Positions 9,339-18,874 of a stretch of DNA of 64,000 nucleotides are shown one piece after another. The translations under genes were made by a program, and so were the position numbers. The notes under the pieces are model-generated. The model searched no databases. It was not told the origin of the DNA and saw only the letters and a list, made by a program, of their open reading frames with translations. Source of the DNA: Sphingobacterium thalpophilum (GTDB lineage Bacteria > Bacteroidota > Bacteroidia > Sphingobacteriales > Sphingobacteriaceae); assembly GCF_901482695.1 (NCBI RefSeq), contig NZ_LR590484.1:4712001-4776000 (forward strand), in the 5' to 3' direction. Within the stretch, counting starts at the first letter, position 1. Every line of letters starts with the position of its first letter.

Positions 9339-10748
9339 ATCTAAACTGAGCTGCGCAGCTTTGGCGATTTTCTTAGGAATATCGGTATTGTCCATTTTGT
9401 GGTTGAATAGCTCAGCTCCGACACCGATCGCGTACACCGGGGCGTATGCCGCCGAGTGGTTATTGGAAGCCCAAGCGATAGAAGCCATTCTGTTCAGTAT
9501 AGCAATACTTAAAGCTGCAATCTTATCGTCATTGGCATACAGGCTCTTTGCTGTTTCATTCTGATGGTTAACAAAGCTCTTCTGATAAGCCTCTCGCAAT
9601 AGTTTATCATCGTTTTCATTGACCTTGATGCCAGTATATAGACCTGTGTGAGTAGCTAGCAACTGTTTGAGCTGCTCCCAAGTTACGTTAACTTTGCTGT
9701 TGCGGAGATCGCCTATCTGTGCTGAAAGTGCACTATGCGATACGCTTTGTTCCGAAAGCAACTTTGTTTTTAAAGTAGAACTTCCATTACCTATTCCAAG
9801 GCCGCCAGTTTCGTGGTCCGCTGTCACGACGATAAGGGTTTCCGTTGGATGTTTCTGGTAAAATTCGTAAGCCAGAGCTGCCGCCGCGTTAAAATCAAGT
9901 ACCTCCTGCACTGTAGTGGCTGCATCATTCGCGTGGCAGGCCCAGTCAATCTTACCGCCCTCCACCATCAGGAAAAAGCCTTTATCATTGTGATGTTGGA
10001 GCGACTGAATGGCCGCAGCGGTGATATCGGCCAGTCTGAGGTCGCCGGGCTGTTGATCAATAGCATATTTTAGTGCTTCTTTTGGGCTACCGTCAGTGTT
10101 CATCAGGATAATTTTATCGGACTTCTCTTTGTGCTTTAGATAAGCATCTTTTCCCTTTAGAATTTGGTAACCAGCGTTTTTAAGTTGTGGAAAAAGAGAA
10201 GGAGCCTGCTTGCCGTCAAACGTCATTTCGGGTTTTAAAAAGTTGGAGCCTGCAAAGAAATCAAAATTGGAACGGATAATTTCTTGTCCGATTTCATAGT
10301 ACATATCCCTGTCGGGCTGATGGGCATAAAAGGAAGCCGGCGTTGCATGGTCTATGCTCACACTGGTCACAATCCCGACTTTTAGTCCCCGTTCTTTGGC
10401 TGCATAGGCGATACTCTTGTAGGAAGTTGTTCCGCTACTGTCCATGCCGATAACGCCATTTTTGGTCTTTTTACCAACGGCCAGGGCGGTGCCGCCAGCG
10501 CCGGAATCGGTGACGCCGTTGGACAGTGAGTGCGTAGAGGCAAAACCCGTGTGCGGGAACTGCGTAAAGACCAACGGCACCGTACTGTTTTTGTTTTGAA
10601 TCGCTGCCTGATTGATCTCAGTAAGATTAACCTGATTGAAGCCCATTCCATCTCCAATCAGATAAAAGATATATTTCGCCTCTTGACAGAAGGCTGGGAA
10701 TACCTGAATAACCGCAAGGAAAAAAAGAAATAAAAAGTGTTTTTTCAT
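9336..10748 (-). CDS. Alkaline phosphatase, exported
   Basis: 470 aa from the ATG at 10748, which begins a signal peptide ending near PAFC. PhoA-family marks: metal ligand in LIGDGMGFNQ, nucleophile Ser in VTDSGAGGTA, ligands in MVEGGKIDWACHANDA, and TADHETGG. It hydrolyses phosphate monoesters in the periplasm to supply phosphate. The nucleophile loop reads DSG where E. coli has DSA, which is common in this subfamily. No Pho-box could be recognised upstream. Confidence 0.93.
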   Translation of the reverse strand: MKKHFLFLFFLAVIQVFPAFCQEAKYIFYLIGDGMGFNQVNLTEINQAAIQNKNSTVPLVFTQFPHTGFASTHSLSNGVTDSGAGGTALAVGKKTKNGVIGMDSSGTTSYKSIAYAAKERGLKVGIVTSVSIDHATPASFYAHQPDRDMYYEIGQEIIRSNFDFFAGSNFLKPEMTFDGKQAPSLFPQLKNAGYQILKGKDAYLKHKEKSDKIILMNTDGSPKEALKYAIDQQPGDLRLADITAAAIQSLQHHNDKGFFLMVEGGKIDWACHANDAATTVQEVLDFNAAAALAYEFYQKHPTETLIVVTADHETGGLGIGNGSSTLKTKLLSEQSVSHSALSAQIGDLRNSKVNVTWEQLKQLLATHTGLYTGIKVNENDDKLLREAYQKSFVNHQNETAKSLYANDDKIAALSIAILNRMASIAWASNNHSAAYAPVYAIGVGAELFNHKMDNTDIPKKIAKAAQLSLD

Positions 10749-10841
10749 GTAAATAGTAGTTTCTTTCAATCCGCAAGTTACCCCGTCTGGATTACCTTGA
10801 TGTTAAGCTAATGTTATGAATTGCTTTAAGATACAGTCATA

Positions 10842-11486
10842 CTATTCGGAGAGGTCTTTAATATCGCTGACAGAGATGACATTGATTTTCTCACGGCAGC
10901 GACTCACTGATCTGAGCATTGCCAAAGCCACGCGGTCCACTGTCAGTGCTTCATAGCTCCTGAGAAGGCCTATACGATTGAAAATCCGCAGAGCACCTAT
11001 CGCTAGTTTTTCTCCGGCACGGTCGGTGTCTGGACGGATTAGGCCGCCGGGCTGCACTATAATCAGCCTGCTGAAATCTAAAGCTTTGATATGTTGTTCG
11101 AGACTGCCTTTCATGCGGTTATAGAAGATTCTTGAACCAGCATCTGCATTGACGGCGGACAGCAAAACAAAAACAGGGATCCCGTTCTTTTTGGCTAAGG
11201 CGGCAAAATGTAGATTGAGATCGTGATCTATTTTCCATTGAGCATCCTTACTTCCGGCATCCTTTCGCGTCGTCCCTAGGCAGGAAATCGCCAAGTCACC
11301 ATAAATAAGGCGTTCGACATCCTGAAGTTTGCCAAAATCTACGATAATCTGCTTCAATTTGGGGTGCGCAGGAAAGACCTCACGTCGCAACAGTAAGACA
11401 ATTTCCGTAAAATCGACAGAATTTAATAAATATTGGACAAGTGCTTTTCCGGTTGCGCCCGAACCGCCGATGATAACTGCTCGCAT
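10842..11486 (-). CDS. NAD(P)-binding Rossmann oxidoreductase (atypical SDR, HTATIP2-like)
   Basis: 214 aa. The N-terminal Rossmann motif is GGSGATGKALVQYLL. The middle stretches AISCLGTTRKDAGS and FVLLSAVNADAGS, and a Tyr in IFYNRMKGSLE, resemble the HTATIP2/YbjT atypical short-chain dehydrogenases, which bind NADP(H) but often lack the full catalytic set. Substrate unknown. The gene is followed by a small unknown gene upstream on the same strand. Confidence 0.8.
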   Translation of the reverse strand: MRAVIIGGSGATGKALVQYLLNSVDFTEIVLLLRREVFPAHPKLKQIIVDFGKLQDVERLIYGDLAISCLGTTRKDAGSKDAQWKIDHDLNLHFAALAKKNGIPVFVLLSAVNADAGSRIFYNRMKGSLEQHIKALDFSRLIIVQPGGLIRPDTDRAGEKLAIGALRIFNRIGLLRSYEALTVDRVALAMLRSVSRCREKINVISVSDIKDLSE

Positions 11487-11516
11487 ATATTGATGTGTTG
11501 TTCTATCAAGAGAACA

Positions 11517-11759
11517 CTAATCTTGATAGTTTGGTTTTCCGGGAGTGAACCGTACAATGGTTTGATCCAGCCGCAGTGTGTCAGCGACAGTGATCAGATC
11601 CTCTTCGACGATAAAGTTCTGCCCAATAGAAGTTTTAATGGTAGTGAAATCCTCCTGATCAGCGTCCTGAAAGTATAATAAGGACTGAATGGTGGATACG
11701 GCAACCAGCTCCAGCAAGTCATCTTCTCCTTCTAAGCCTACGTAGAAAAAATCTGCCAT
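11517..11759 (-). CDS. Small acidic hypothetical protein
   Basis: 80 aa, acidic, without a signal or membrane segment. It contains a run of alternating hydrophobic and acidic residues (GLEGEDDLLELVAVSTIQSL). I do not recognise it. It lies 30 bp upstream of the Rossmann oxidoreductase on the same strand and could be co-transcribed. Supported by a clean frame and an AT-rich upstream region only. Confidence 0.5.
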   Translation of the reverse strand: MADFFYVGLEGEDDLLELVAVSTIQSLLYFQDADQEDFTTIKTSIGQNFIVEEDLITVADTLRLDQTIVRFTPGKPNYQD

Positions 11760-11958
11760 AATATTTGATGTTTGATTTATTGCTAATATAGCTTATTTTA
11801 TTTTAAAATTAGCTGCCTGCTCATCAATCGTTTATATGTGTGGATTTTAATAGAACAACGAAAAGACATGCTTTGTTCATAAAACAAAATGCTATTGCAT
11901 TTGAAAAGCAATTTATTTAAGTTTGATAGGATCATTTTAAATAGATAATTATATCAAG

Positions 11959-12144
11959 ATGGATAGAGAACAGATACAAAATTGGCTGGACAAAGGGTAT
12001 GATATATTGCATCATGGCCGGCCGGTTAAAGTTGAGGGGGACCTGTGGGACTACATTGATGGGCTCGGCAGCTATGACAGCGTTTATGTATTGCGTGAAT
12101 TATTGTATTGGACGGAGGATGAGCTAGCGAAAATCGGAAAGTAG
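11959..12144 (+). CDS. Small hypothetical protein
   Basis: 61 aa, cytoplasmic, acidic, with aromatic residues (DLWDYIDGLGSYDSVYVLRELLYW). The composition looks protein-like and the upstream 200 bp are AT-rich. No family recognised. It is convergent with the Lrp gene and ends in a long stem-loop. Confidence 0.55.
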   Translation: MDREQIQNWLDKGYDILHHGRPVKVEGDLWDYIDGLGSYDSVYVLRELLYWTEDELAKIGK

Positions 12145-12183
12145 CTCTGAGGCCTTCAATGTCCCATTCAAGACCTTAGAGCT
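12143..12183. terminator. Long imperfect stem-loop between convergent genes
   Basis: AGCTCTGAGG (12143-12152) pairs with CCTTAGAGCT (12174-12183) with one G-U, and the inside can pair further (AATG/CATT). There is no T run, so it is either a weak terminator or an RNA end that blocks 3' decay for both genes. Confidence 0.5.
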
Positions 12184-12188
12184 TAAGA

Positions 12189-12641
12189 TCAGAAGATAAT
12201 ATTGCGTTTAAAAGCGCAGCCTAATTCGATGAGTGAATCGGTTTTTGCGATTCCGGGGATGTTATCTATTTTTTCATATAGCAGCTTACGCATATGCTCG
12301 TGATTTTTGGCGATTATTTTTATGTAAAGTGTATAGTTGCCGGTGATATAATAACATTCAGTCACTTCTGGAATTTTCTTTAGCTCTTCAATAATGCGGC
12401 CGGAATCGTGATCTTTTTCCAGACTAAGTCCAGTAAACGCACCCCAGTCATAACCTAATTTTTTCTCGTCCAATACGGGCTTAATTCCGGTTAATATACC
12501 TTGTTCCATGAGTCGGCTGATCCGTTGGTGTATCATGGTATTGGAGACCCCAAGCGCAGCGGCTATTGCTGAATAAGCCATGCGGCCATCTGTGTCAAGG
12601 TATTTTAAAATCTGTAGATCAAATTCGTCAATGCCGTTCAT
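12189..12641 (-). CDS. Lrp/AsnC-family transcriptional regulator
   Basis: 150 aa, typical for the family. The N-terminal winged HTH is clear (DEFDLQILKYLDTDGRM, VSNTMIHQRISRL), followed by the RAM ligand domain (VTECYYITGNYTLYIKI). It is divergent from rocD-rocF, so it most likely senses an amino acid such as arginine or ornithine and controls that operon. This assignment is by context. Confidence 0.9.
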   Translation of the reverse strand: MNGIDEFDLQILKYLDTDGRMAYSAIAAALGVSNTMIHQRISRLMEQGILTGIKPVLDEKKLGYDWGAFTGLSLEKDHDSGRIIEELKKIPEVTECYYITGNYTLYIKIIAKNHEHMRKLLYEKIDNIPGIAKTDSLIELGCAFKRNIIF

Positions 12642-12703
12642 AGTAAACAGGTTTAAAGTTAATTTAAATATTTCGATGCTAATTTAGTGTTAATTTGCCT
12701 TAT

Positions 12704-12736
12704 TTTGTTGTTGAAAAAGTAAAAATTGTATATTTG
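12704..12736 (+). promoter_or_regulatory. Promoter of rocD-rocF
   Basis: TATATTTG at 12729-12736 matches the Bacteroidota -7 consensus TAnnTTTG exactly. TTTG at 12704-12707 (or TTG at 12708-12710) supplies the -33 element with a 21- or 18-nt spacer. The start codon lies 26 bp further on. Confidence 0.7.
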
Positions 12737-12761
12737 TTCGTATTGAAAAAAATCAAAAATT

Positions 12762-14021
12762 ATGAGTAAAGTAAATATACAGGGAAAAGGAATGGCGTTT
12801 ATTGCCAAGGAAGAAAGATATGGAGCACATAATTACCATCCTTTACCGGTGGTACTGGAGCGGGGAGAGGGTGCCATGGTATGGGACGTGGACGGTCGAT
12901 CTTATTTTGATTTCCTGTCGGCTTATTCGGCAGTCAACCAGGGGCATTGTCATCCCCGTATTCTGGCTGCATTGACTAGGCAGGCGCAGCAGCTGACGCT
13001 GACTTCGCGTGCTTTCTATAACAATAGATTAGGCGACTTTGAAGAAATGATGTGCAAACTCTTCGGGTTTGACAAGGCCTTGGTGATGAATTCCGGAGTG
13101 GAAGCCGTGGAGACGGCGATGAAACTTTGCCGTAAATGGGCATATAAGGTAAAAGGTGTCGCTGCCAATCAGGCGAAAATTGTGTTTGCCAAAGATAATT
13201 TTCATGGTCGTACAATTTCTGTGATATCTGCTTCAAATGACCGTACCGCCACGGATGATTTCGGTCCTTTTGTGGAAGGTATTCTACTTGTGCCTTATAA
13301 TGATATTGAAGCTCTTGAACAGCTGTTCAAACAGGATCCTACAATTGCGGGCTTTATCGTTGAGCCAATTCAGGGGGAAGCAGGCATTGTGGTCCCCGAT
13401 GCGGATTATTTGAAGCGTGTACGCCAGCTATGTGATACACATCATGTATTATTTATTGCAGATGAGATCCAGACAGGTATTGCCCGGACTGGCAGTATGC
13501 TGGCTTCCTATGATATAAACAACCCAAACAGCGACAGTAAGCCTGATGTACTGCTATTGGGCAAGGCCTTATCCGGCGGTGTGTTGCCGGTGTCTGCGGT
13601 CTTGTCCAGTGACGAGATTATGTTATGCATCCGGCCGGGTGAGCACGGTTCTACCTATGGTGGCAATCCGTTGGCTTGTGCAGTGGCCATGGAGGCACTT
13701 CAAGTTGTATTGGATGAGGACCTCATTCAGAATGCGCAACGGATGGGAAACTTATTTTTAGAAGGCCTGCGAAAAATTGCTGCCAAATCTGATCTTATAC
13801 AGGAGGTTAGAGGTAGGGGGTTACTGACCGCAATTGTGATCAATGCGAGTGAAGAGAGCGATCTGGCGTGGAACATTTGCTTGAAATTTATGGAAAATGG
13901 TCTTTTGGCAAAACCGACGCACGGCAATAAAATTCGTTTGGCACCGCCATTGGTCATTACAGAAAGCCAGGTCAATACATGTCTGGGCATCATTGAGCAA
14001 TCGTTGAGTAATCTGAATTGA
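12762..14021 (+). CDS. rocD: Ornithine--oxo-acid aminotransferase
   Basis: 419 aa PLP enzyme of aminotransferase class III. It moves the delta-amino group of ornithine to 2-oxoglutarate, giving glutamate semialdehyde. Marks: SAYSAVNQGHCHPRI, NSGVEAVETAMKL, the PLP-binding DEIQTGIARTG, the Schiff-base Lys in LLLGKALSGGVLP, and GSTYGGNPLA. It is followed 3 bp later by an arginase-family gene, so both form an arginine-to-glutamate route. Confidence 0.93.
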   Translation: MSKVNIQGKGMAFIAKEERYGAHNYHPLPVVLERGEGAMVWDVDGRSYFDFLSAYSAVNQGHCHPRILAALTRQAQQLTLTSRAFYNNRLGDFEEMMCKLFGFDKALVMNSGVEAVETAMKLCRKWAYKVKGVAANQAKIVFAKDNFHGRTISVISASNDRTATDDFGPFVEGILLVPYNDIEALEQLFKQDPTIAGFIVEPIQGEAGIVVPDADYLKRVRQLCDTHHVLFIADEIQTGIARTGSMLASYDINNPNSDSKPDVLLLGKALSGGVLPVSAVLSSDEIMLCIRPGEHGSTYGGNPLACAVAMEALQVVLDEDLIQNAQRMGNLFLEGLRKIAAKSDLIQEVRGRGLLTAIVINASEESDLAWNICLKFMENGLLAKPTHGNKIRLAPPLVITESQVNTCLGIIEQSLSNLN

Positions 14022-14024
14022 TGT

Positions 14025-14990
14025 ATGAAGAAAATGATTGAACTGATCAAGAATAGATCTGATATTGGTGCAGGCACGCGTGGTTCGGATTTGGGGATTG
14101 ATGCAATCGAAATTGCAGCAATCAACAAGGGCAGCCAATATTTTATAAACTATCCCTTTGTTGACGTACCCACGCGCAACAACTCCATTTATCAGAATGA
14201 TAACCACCCTTTTGGTAAACATATCCAGCAGATCTATGAACAATGTAAGCAGGTGGCCTCTACCGTCGAAGATAGCCTGTCGGCCGGCAACTTTCCGTTG
14301 GTATTTTCAGGAGACCATTCCTCGGCCATGGGCACTATCAGTGGTATCAAATCTGCATATCCGGATAGGACCCTCGGTGTCATTTGGGTGGACGCGCATG
14401 CGGATATCCATTCTCCTTACACCACACCTTCCGGCAATATGCACGGGATGCCGCTGGCAGCCATGCTGAATGAAGACAACCTGTCCTGTTCAATCAATGA
14501 AATAGATCAGTCGACTCAGGAGTTGTGGAATAAACTCAAACGCATTGCTGGGCCTGTGGGCAAAATTAAGGCGGATCATCTGATCTATTTTGGTGTTCGC
14601 GACACGGAGGAACCAGAGGATATCGTCATCAACCGGCTGGAAATAAAAAATTATCGTGTTGAGGAAACGCGGCAACGTGGTATTAAGCCCTGCGTTGCAG
14701 AGGCGATGGAACGCTTAAGAGATTGCGATATGCTGTATATTTCCTTTGACGTGGACAGTATGGACAGCGAGCTCATTTCAGATGGAACTGGAACGCCGGT
14801 CCCTAAAGGTTTCCTGCCCAAAGAGATTGTTCTCATTCTTGAAGAGATCATTCGTTCAGAAAAGGTAGTCTGTTTCGAGATCGTGGAGGTAAATCCTCTA
14901 TTGGACAACAAAGGAAATAAGATGGCGGAAGTTGCTTTTTCAATCTTGGAGCATATCACACCCTTAATTGAACTTAAATCTCTGCGCTGA
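14025..14990 (+). CDS. rocF: Arginase-family ureohydrolase
   Basis: 321 aa. The manganese-binding motifs are all present: GDHSSAMG, WVDAHADIHSP and SFDVDSMDSE. The likely reaction is arginine to ornithine plus urea, feeding the neighbouring RocD; agmatinase is the less likely alternative given this partner. The start could also be the ATG nine bases later. A strong terminator follows. Confidence 0.9.
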   Translation: MKKMIELIKNRSDIGAGTRGSDLGIDAIEIAAINKGSQYFINYPFVDVPTRNNSIYQNDNHPFGKHIQQIYEQCKQVASTVEDSLSAGNFPLVFSGDHSSAMGTISGIKSAYPDRTLGVIWVDAHADIHSPYTTPSGNMHGMPLAAMLNEDNLSCSINEIDQSTQELWNKLKRIAGPVGKIKADHLIYFGVRDTEEPEDIVINRLEIKNYRVEETRQRGIKPCVAEAMERLRDCDMLYISFDVDSMDSELISDGTGTPVPKGFLPKEIVLILEEIIRSEKVVCFEIVEVNPLLDNKGNKMAEVAFSILEHITPLIELKSLR

Positions 14991-15025
14991 TGTCGCACAA
15001 GCTTTGCTGGCATAGCGTTTAAATG

Positions 15026-15066
15026 AAAACCCCTTTTAGTCCTGCTGGTCGCTGAAAGGGGTTTTT
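15026..15066 (+). terminator. Intrinsic terminator of rocD-rocF
   Basis: AAAACCCCTTT (15026-15036) pairs perfectly with AAAGGGGTTTT (15055-15065) around an 18-nt loop; the T run is part of the 3' arm. Confidence 0.8.
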
Positions 15067-15214
15067 AAGTGCTCAGGTGTGGGGAATTTTGTATATTTAT
15101 GCGGTTTATGTTAGTTTGTCGGGCTGTTTTATCTTCCAATGATAAGCAGGGCATCAAACTCAGAAGTAGCCATTATGGGACTAAGAAAAGTTATTGATAT
15201 TAAATGCACGAAAG

Positions 15215-15877
15215 ATGAATCAGTTTAAAATACTATTGGTTGAAGATCATATGGTTGTACGGAATGGTATTAAACTATTATTGGAGTCTCAGGAAGAATT
15301 TTTAGTTGTAGGTGAAGCTTCGGATGGGGATGAAGCGTTGCAGTTGATAGGGGATGGATTGTTGCCTGATATTATCTTGACGGATATCAGCATGGACAAT
15401 ATGGATGGCATGGAGCTGTTGCGGGCTGTTAAGCGGGAGTATGCTTCGATTAAGGTTGTTATCCTCTCTATGCTGAATCAGATTCACTACGTTGTTGAAG
15501 GGTTTGGCTACGGTCTTTCAGGATATTTATTGAAAAATGTGGATTATAATGAATTACTTTTTGGCTTGAAACATGTGGCGCAAGGAGGACAGTATATAAG
15601 TGCGGAGATCAGTATAGCTTTGTTGGACCATGTTGCCTCAGGTAAAAGCGGCCAGGTGCTTTCCAATCCGGCAATACCCGAATTGGAAATTAGTGAACGC
15701 GAGATGGAAGTCCTTAGGCTCATAGCAGATGGTTATACGAATGTGGAGATTGCCGACAAAATCTTTTTGAGCAAGCGAACGGTTGAAGGACATCGACAAA
15801 GTTTGATCGAAAAGACAAATGTCAAAAATACTGCTGAACTGGTCAAGGTGGCATTTCAATCCGGACTGCTGAAATAG
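15215..15877 (+). CDS. LuxR/NarL-family response regulator (orphan)
   Basis: 220 aa from the ATG at 15215. The receiver domain has the acidic pair ED (10-11), phospho-acceptor Asp57 in LTDIS, and the LSML and LLKN conserved sites. The C-terminal LuxR HTH is at EISEREMEVLRLIADGYTNVEIADKI. No kinase is adjacent: the gene sits between the arginase terminator and lgt. It is strikingly similar to the regulator at 46920-47576, with the same N-terminal stretch LLVEDHMVVRNGIKLLLESQ, so the two are paralogs. Confidence 0.9.
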   Translation: MNQFKILLVEDHMVVRNGIKLLLESQEEFLVVGEASDGDEALQLIGDGLLPDIILTDISMDNMDGMELLRAVKREYASIKVVILSMLNQIHYVVEGFGYGLSGYLLKNVDYNELLFGLKHVAQGGQYISAEISIALLDHVASGKSGQVLSNPAIPELEISEREMEVLRLIADGYTNVEIADKIFLSKRTVEGHRQSLIEKTNVKNTAELVKVAFQSGLLK

Positions 15878-15881
15878 CGGC

Positions 15882-16690
15882 CTAAGCTTTGTTACGACTG
15901 TTGACAATCAGTAAAATGAATCCGGCCAGGATAAACGGCAGACTCAGTATCTGGCCCATATTGATCGATAGAGCGTCTTCAAAACGTTCCTGATTAATTT
16001 TTAAATACTCATCAAAAAAACGGAAAGAAAATAGTAAAATCAGCAGCAGCGCAAAGCTGTTGCCGGTTTGATTTCTAAAGAAAGGTCTTTTCCATAAGCT
16101 GTATAGTAGTACGAACAGTAGCATGCAATAGAGTGCTTCGTATAATTGTGCAGGATGCCTTGGGATTTGATCAATATGTGTAAATATGAAAGCCCAGGGG
16201 AAATGTGTCGGCGTGCCAATCATTTCCGAGTTCATTAAATTTCCAAGACGGATACAGGCGCCGGCGATAGGCACCACCAGTGCTATTCAGCTACCCAGAG
16301 GAAAGAAAGCTTGTGTTTTCTTGCAAATAAGAAAATGCCGATAAGAATACCGATACCGCCACCATGGCTTGCCAAACCTCCTTCCCAAATAGCCAATATC
16401 TTAAAAGGGTGGCTCAGATAGTAGGCAGGATCATAAAAAAATATATGACCTAAACGTGCACCGATGACAGTTCCCACTAGGATATAAATACTTAATTGAT
16501 CAAGGAGTTCGGCTGGCCGGTATTCTTTTTTGAAGATAACCAGAAGTACCTGATAGCTTAATATTATTCCCAACAACCAAAACAGTCCATACCAGCGTAT
16601 GGAGTGATCGATGATCGGCAGGGTCAGGATATCGCTTTCAACGTTCCATACAATATAGTTTAAATGTAATGCAGAGCTGCTTGTTATCAT
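15882..16690 (-). pseudogene. lgt: Prolipoprotein diacylglyceryl transferase, split by a frameshift
   Basis: Two adjacent frames together make one complete Lgt. The first (to 16283) holds the N-terminal part: LNYIVWNVE, RWYGLFWLLG, GARLGHIFFY, WEGGLASHGG. It stops at a TAG right after WVAE. The second frame (to 15882) continues at once with IALVVPIAGACIRLGNLMNSE, HPAQLYEA and the C-terminal helices. One missing base near 16279-16285 explains the break. Lgt transfers diacylglycerol to lipoprotein Cys in the inner membrane and is normally essential, while this window encodes many lipoproteins. A sequencing error, a second copy elsewhere or recoding are therefore more likely than true loss. The start could be the ATG at 16690 or 16726. 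Confidence 0.88.
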
Positions 16691-16940
16691 GTCTGAATAG
16701 CTAAAGTGTGGACAATAGGTATGCACGAAGAGCGAATTGTTACAACTATCTTTCGATTTTTTAAATCATGTGAAGGGATTTGCTAAGCAGGTTGATCTGT
16801 CACGCTATTTAAATATCAGAAAAGAGAATTATTTTGCAGCCAGCCATGTCGTATTTTTCAGAATATTCCGATATTCGGTTAAAATCATGGTGCCGCAGGC
16901 CGGTGCCTGCTTGAGTTACGCAAGAAAGAACAATTTTCGA

Positions 16941-18863
16941 ATGAAAATACGTCAGACCGGAGCATTAGTACATCTTATCCTTATTGTACTGCTTTTGCAG
17001 CTGTTTTCTTGTCATCAAAACAGAAAGCCAGATACAGCAAAAGAGGAAGAAAAGCTTGTAGATTCACTGGATATGCGCTACCGAGATTTTTTATTAGACC
17101 ATCTGACCAAACAGGAATTGGAAGATAAGTCTATTGTCCGAAAAAAAAGAAATGAATTACTGCAGAAGGCGTATTTTGTGCGTTCCCCATATAATCCGAT
17201 ATACTTGGCCTATGCATACATGTTGGAGGATCGGCTTGATTCTATACCCATTGTGCTGCATGCGCTTGAAGGAAGACCATTGAATCCGGATCAGGCTGTT
17301 CTGAAAGATTATTTTATGATCAGGGCTGATTTTAGTTTTGATGAAATGACCAATGTGACGCTGATGAAAAAGCTCATTGATGCCAAGGAATTTGCCGCGA
17401 AGAACAAGAGCACTTTTACTTTCCTGTTTTATAATCTACTTTCCAATGCCAATTACCGGCGGGGAGACTATCGGCAGGCACTGCGCGATATTGAATCCTG
17501 GTATTTTTATCATCCAGAGAGAGCCGATCCGCGTGTTTCGCAGGTTTATCAGGAAGTCAAATTTATGCAATATATGGCTTTGCGTGACTTTGCGAAGCTA
17601 AAAGGATCTCTGGATAGCTGTAGACATTACGCCAGACTAACTGGAGATACTGCTACTATAATGCGCATGTATGATCTGCAGTCACAGTATTATTATAGTA
17701 TTAATGACAACAAAAGAGCAGTGGAAGCATCCAGAGCATATTTTGATTATTTGCGCTCATCCCGCGCGCTGAATGCTTATGCTTTTGCAAATCTGGCCAA
17801 AAATTTTATGAACAATCAGCAGATTGATTCGGCGATAAAGTATTTTAATGCTGGTCTCAGGTTTATCAAGGAAAATAAGATCAAGCATAATACCTTGTTT
17901 TATTACCAGAATCTGCAGGCGGCTTATGCTCTAAAAGGAGATTATGAACGGGCCTATTTTTCTTTGGATTCAGCCTTTCGTGGGTATAAGAATAATGCTA
18001 CCCGTATGGAATGGGAAAAAATGAATGATATCAATACCAAGTATGAAACCGAGAAAAAAGACCAGGCAATAAAACTGTTAAAAACGACCAATGCATTCAG
18101 CCACAAAATCATGGTACAGCAGCGCTGGATATTTGTCATTCTGCTCGCTCTAGTTTTTAGCTTGGCGTTTTTTATTTATTTTAGAAATAAGCAGAAATTA
18201 CTTCAAAATATCAATCAGCGCATTATGGCGGAAAATAAACAGCTGATCTTGGAGCAAAAGACTAGACAGAATCAGCTTAATCCGCATTTTATCTATAACG
18301 CGATAGCAAATCTTCAGGGGTTGATCAGTAGTGAGCAGAAGGCGAAAGCGAATCAATATTTACTTTTATTATCGCGACAAATCCGTGACATTTTGGAACT
18401 GAACAGGGAAGACTATATTTCTCTGGAACAAGAGATTAAATCCTTACATAATTACATCCTTCTGCAGCAGATGCGGTATCAGGATGTGTTTGATTTTGAA
18501 ATCAAGACTGGAGATCTGGATCTGGATAATGTAATGATTCCTCCTATGCTGATACAGCCATTTGTGGAAAATGCCATTGAGCATGCTTTTAAAAATTTAT
18601 CCCACAAGGGGCAGCTGCGAATTTCGTTCAGGGAAGATGATGAACAATTGCATATTACAGTCAGCGACAATGGATGGGGCGTGCAGATGCATACGGAGCA
18701 AGTGAAACACAAGACATCTTTATCACAAACGATTACCAGAGAACGTCTTGAACTATTGTTTGCAGAAGCAGAAGCCAGGGCCAGAATTGAAATAACACCA
18801 AATTATAACGAAGATAAAAGCGGTTATAAAGTGGACATTTATATTCCGCTTGTTTTATTTTAA
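16941..18863 (+). CDS. LytS/YehU-type sensor histidine kinase with TPR region, membrane-anchored
   Basis: 640 aa from the ATG at 16941, which begins a lipoprotein-like signal (LLLQLFSC). The frame is open further upstream, but those residues look random. A TPR-like helical periplasmic part follows, then one membrane segment (IFVILLALVFSLAFFIYF), a coiled coil, and the His_kinase domain with phospho-acceptor His in NQLNPHFIYNAI. The ATPase domain has QPFVENAIEHAF and DNGWG. It pairs with the LytTR regulator 11 bp downstream. The signal is unknown; the TPR part probably senses it through protein contacts. Confidence 0.9.
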   Translation: MKIRQTGALVHLILIVLLLQLFSCHQNRKPDTAKEEEKLVDSLDMRYRDFLLDHLTKQELEDKSIVRKKRNELLQKAYFVRSPYNPIYLAYAYMLEDRLDSIPIVLHALEGRPLNPDQAVLKDYFMIRADFSFDEMTNVTLMKKLIDAKEFAAKNKSTFTFLFYNLLSNANYRRGDYRQALRDIESWYFYHPERADPRVSQVYQEVKFMQYMALRDFAKLKGSLDSCRHYARLTGDTATIMRMYDLQSQYYYSINDNKRAVEASRAYFDYLRSSRALNAYAFANLAKNFMNNQQIDSAIKYFNAGLRFIKENKIKHNTLFYYQNLQAAYALKGDYERAYFSLDSAFRGYKNNATRMEWEKMNDINTKYETEKKDQAIKLLKTTNAFSHKIMVQQRWIFVILLALVFSLAFFIYFRNKQKLLQNINQRIMAENKQLILEQKTRQNQLNPHFIYNAIANLQGLISSEQKAKANQYLLLLSRQIRDILELNREDYISLEQEIKSLHNYILLQQMRYQDVFDFEIKTGDLDLDNVMIPPMLIQPFVENAIEHAFKNLSHKGQLRISFREDDEQLHITVSDNGWGVQMHTEQVKHKTSLSQTITRERLELLFAEAEARARIEITPNYNEDKSGYKVDIYIPLVLF

Positions 18864-18874
18864 TTGAGACTACG

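Noticed and set aside
15882-16726. Two separate small membrane protein genes
   Set aside because: The two frames carry consecutive parts of Lgt with no overlap in content, and they meet at a single-base shift, so they are one broken gene.
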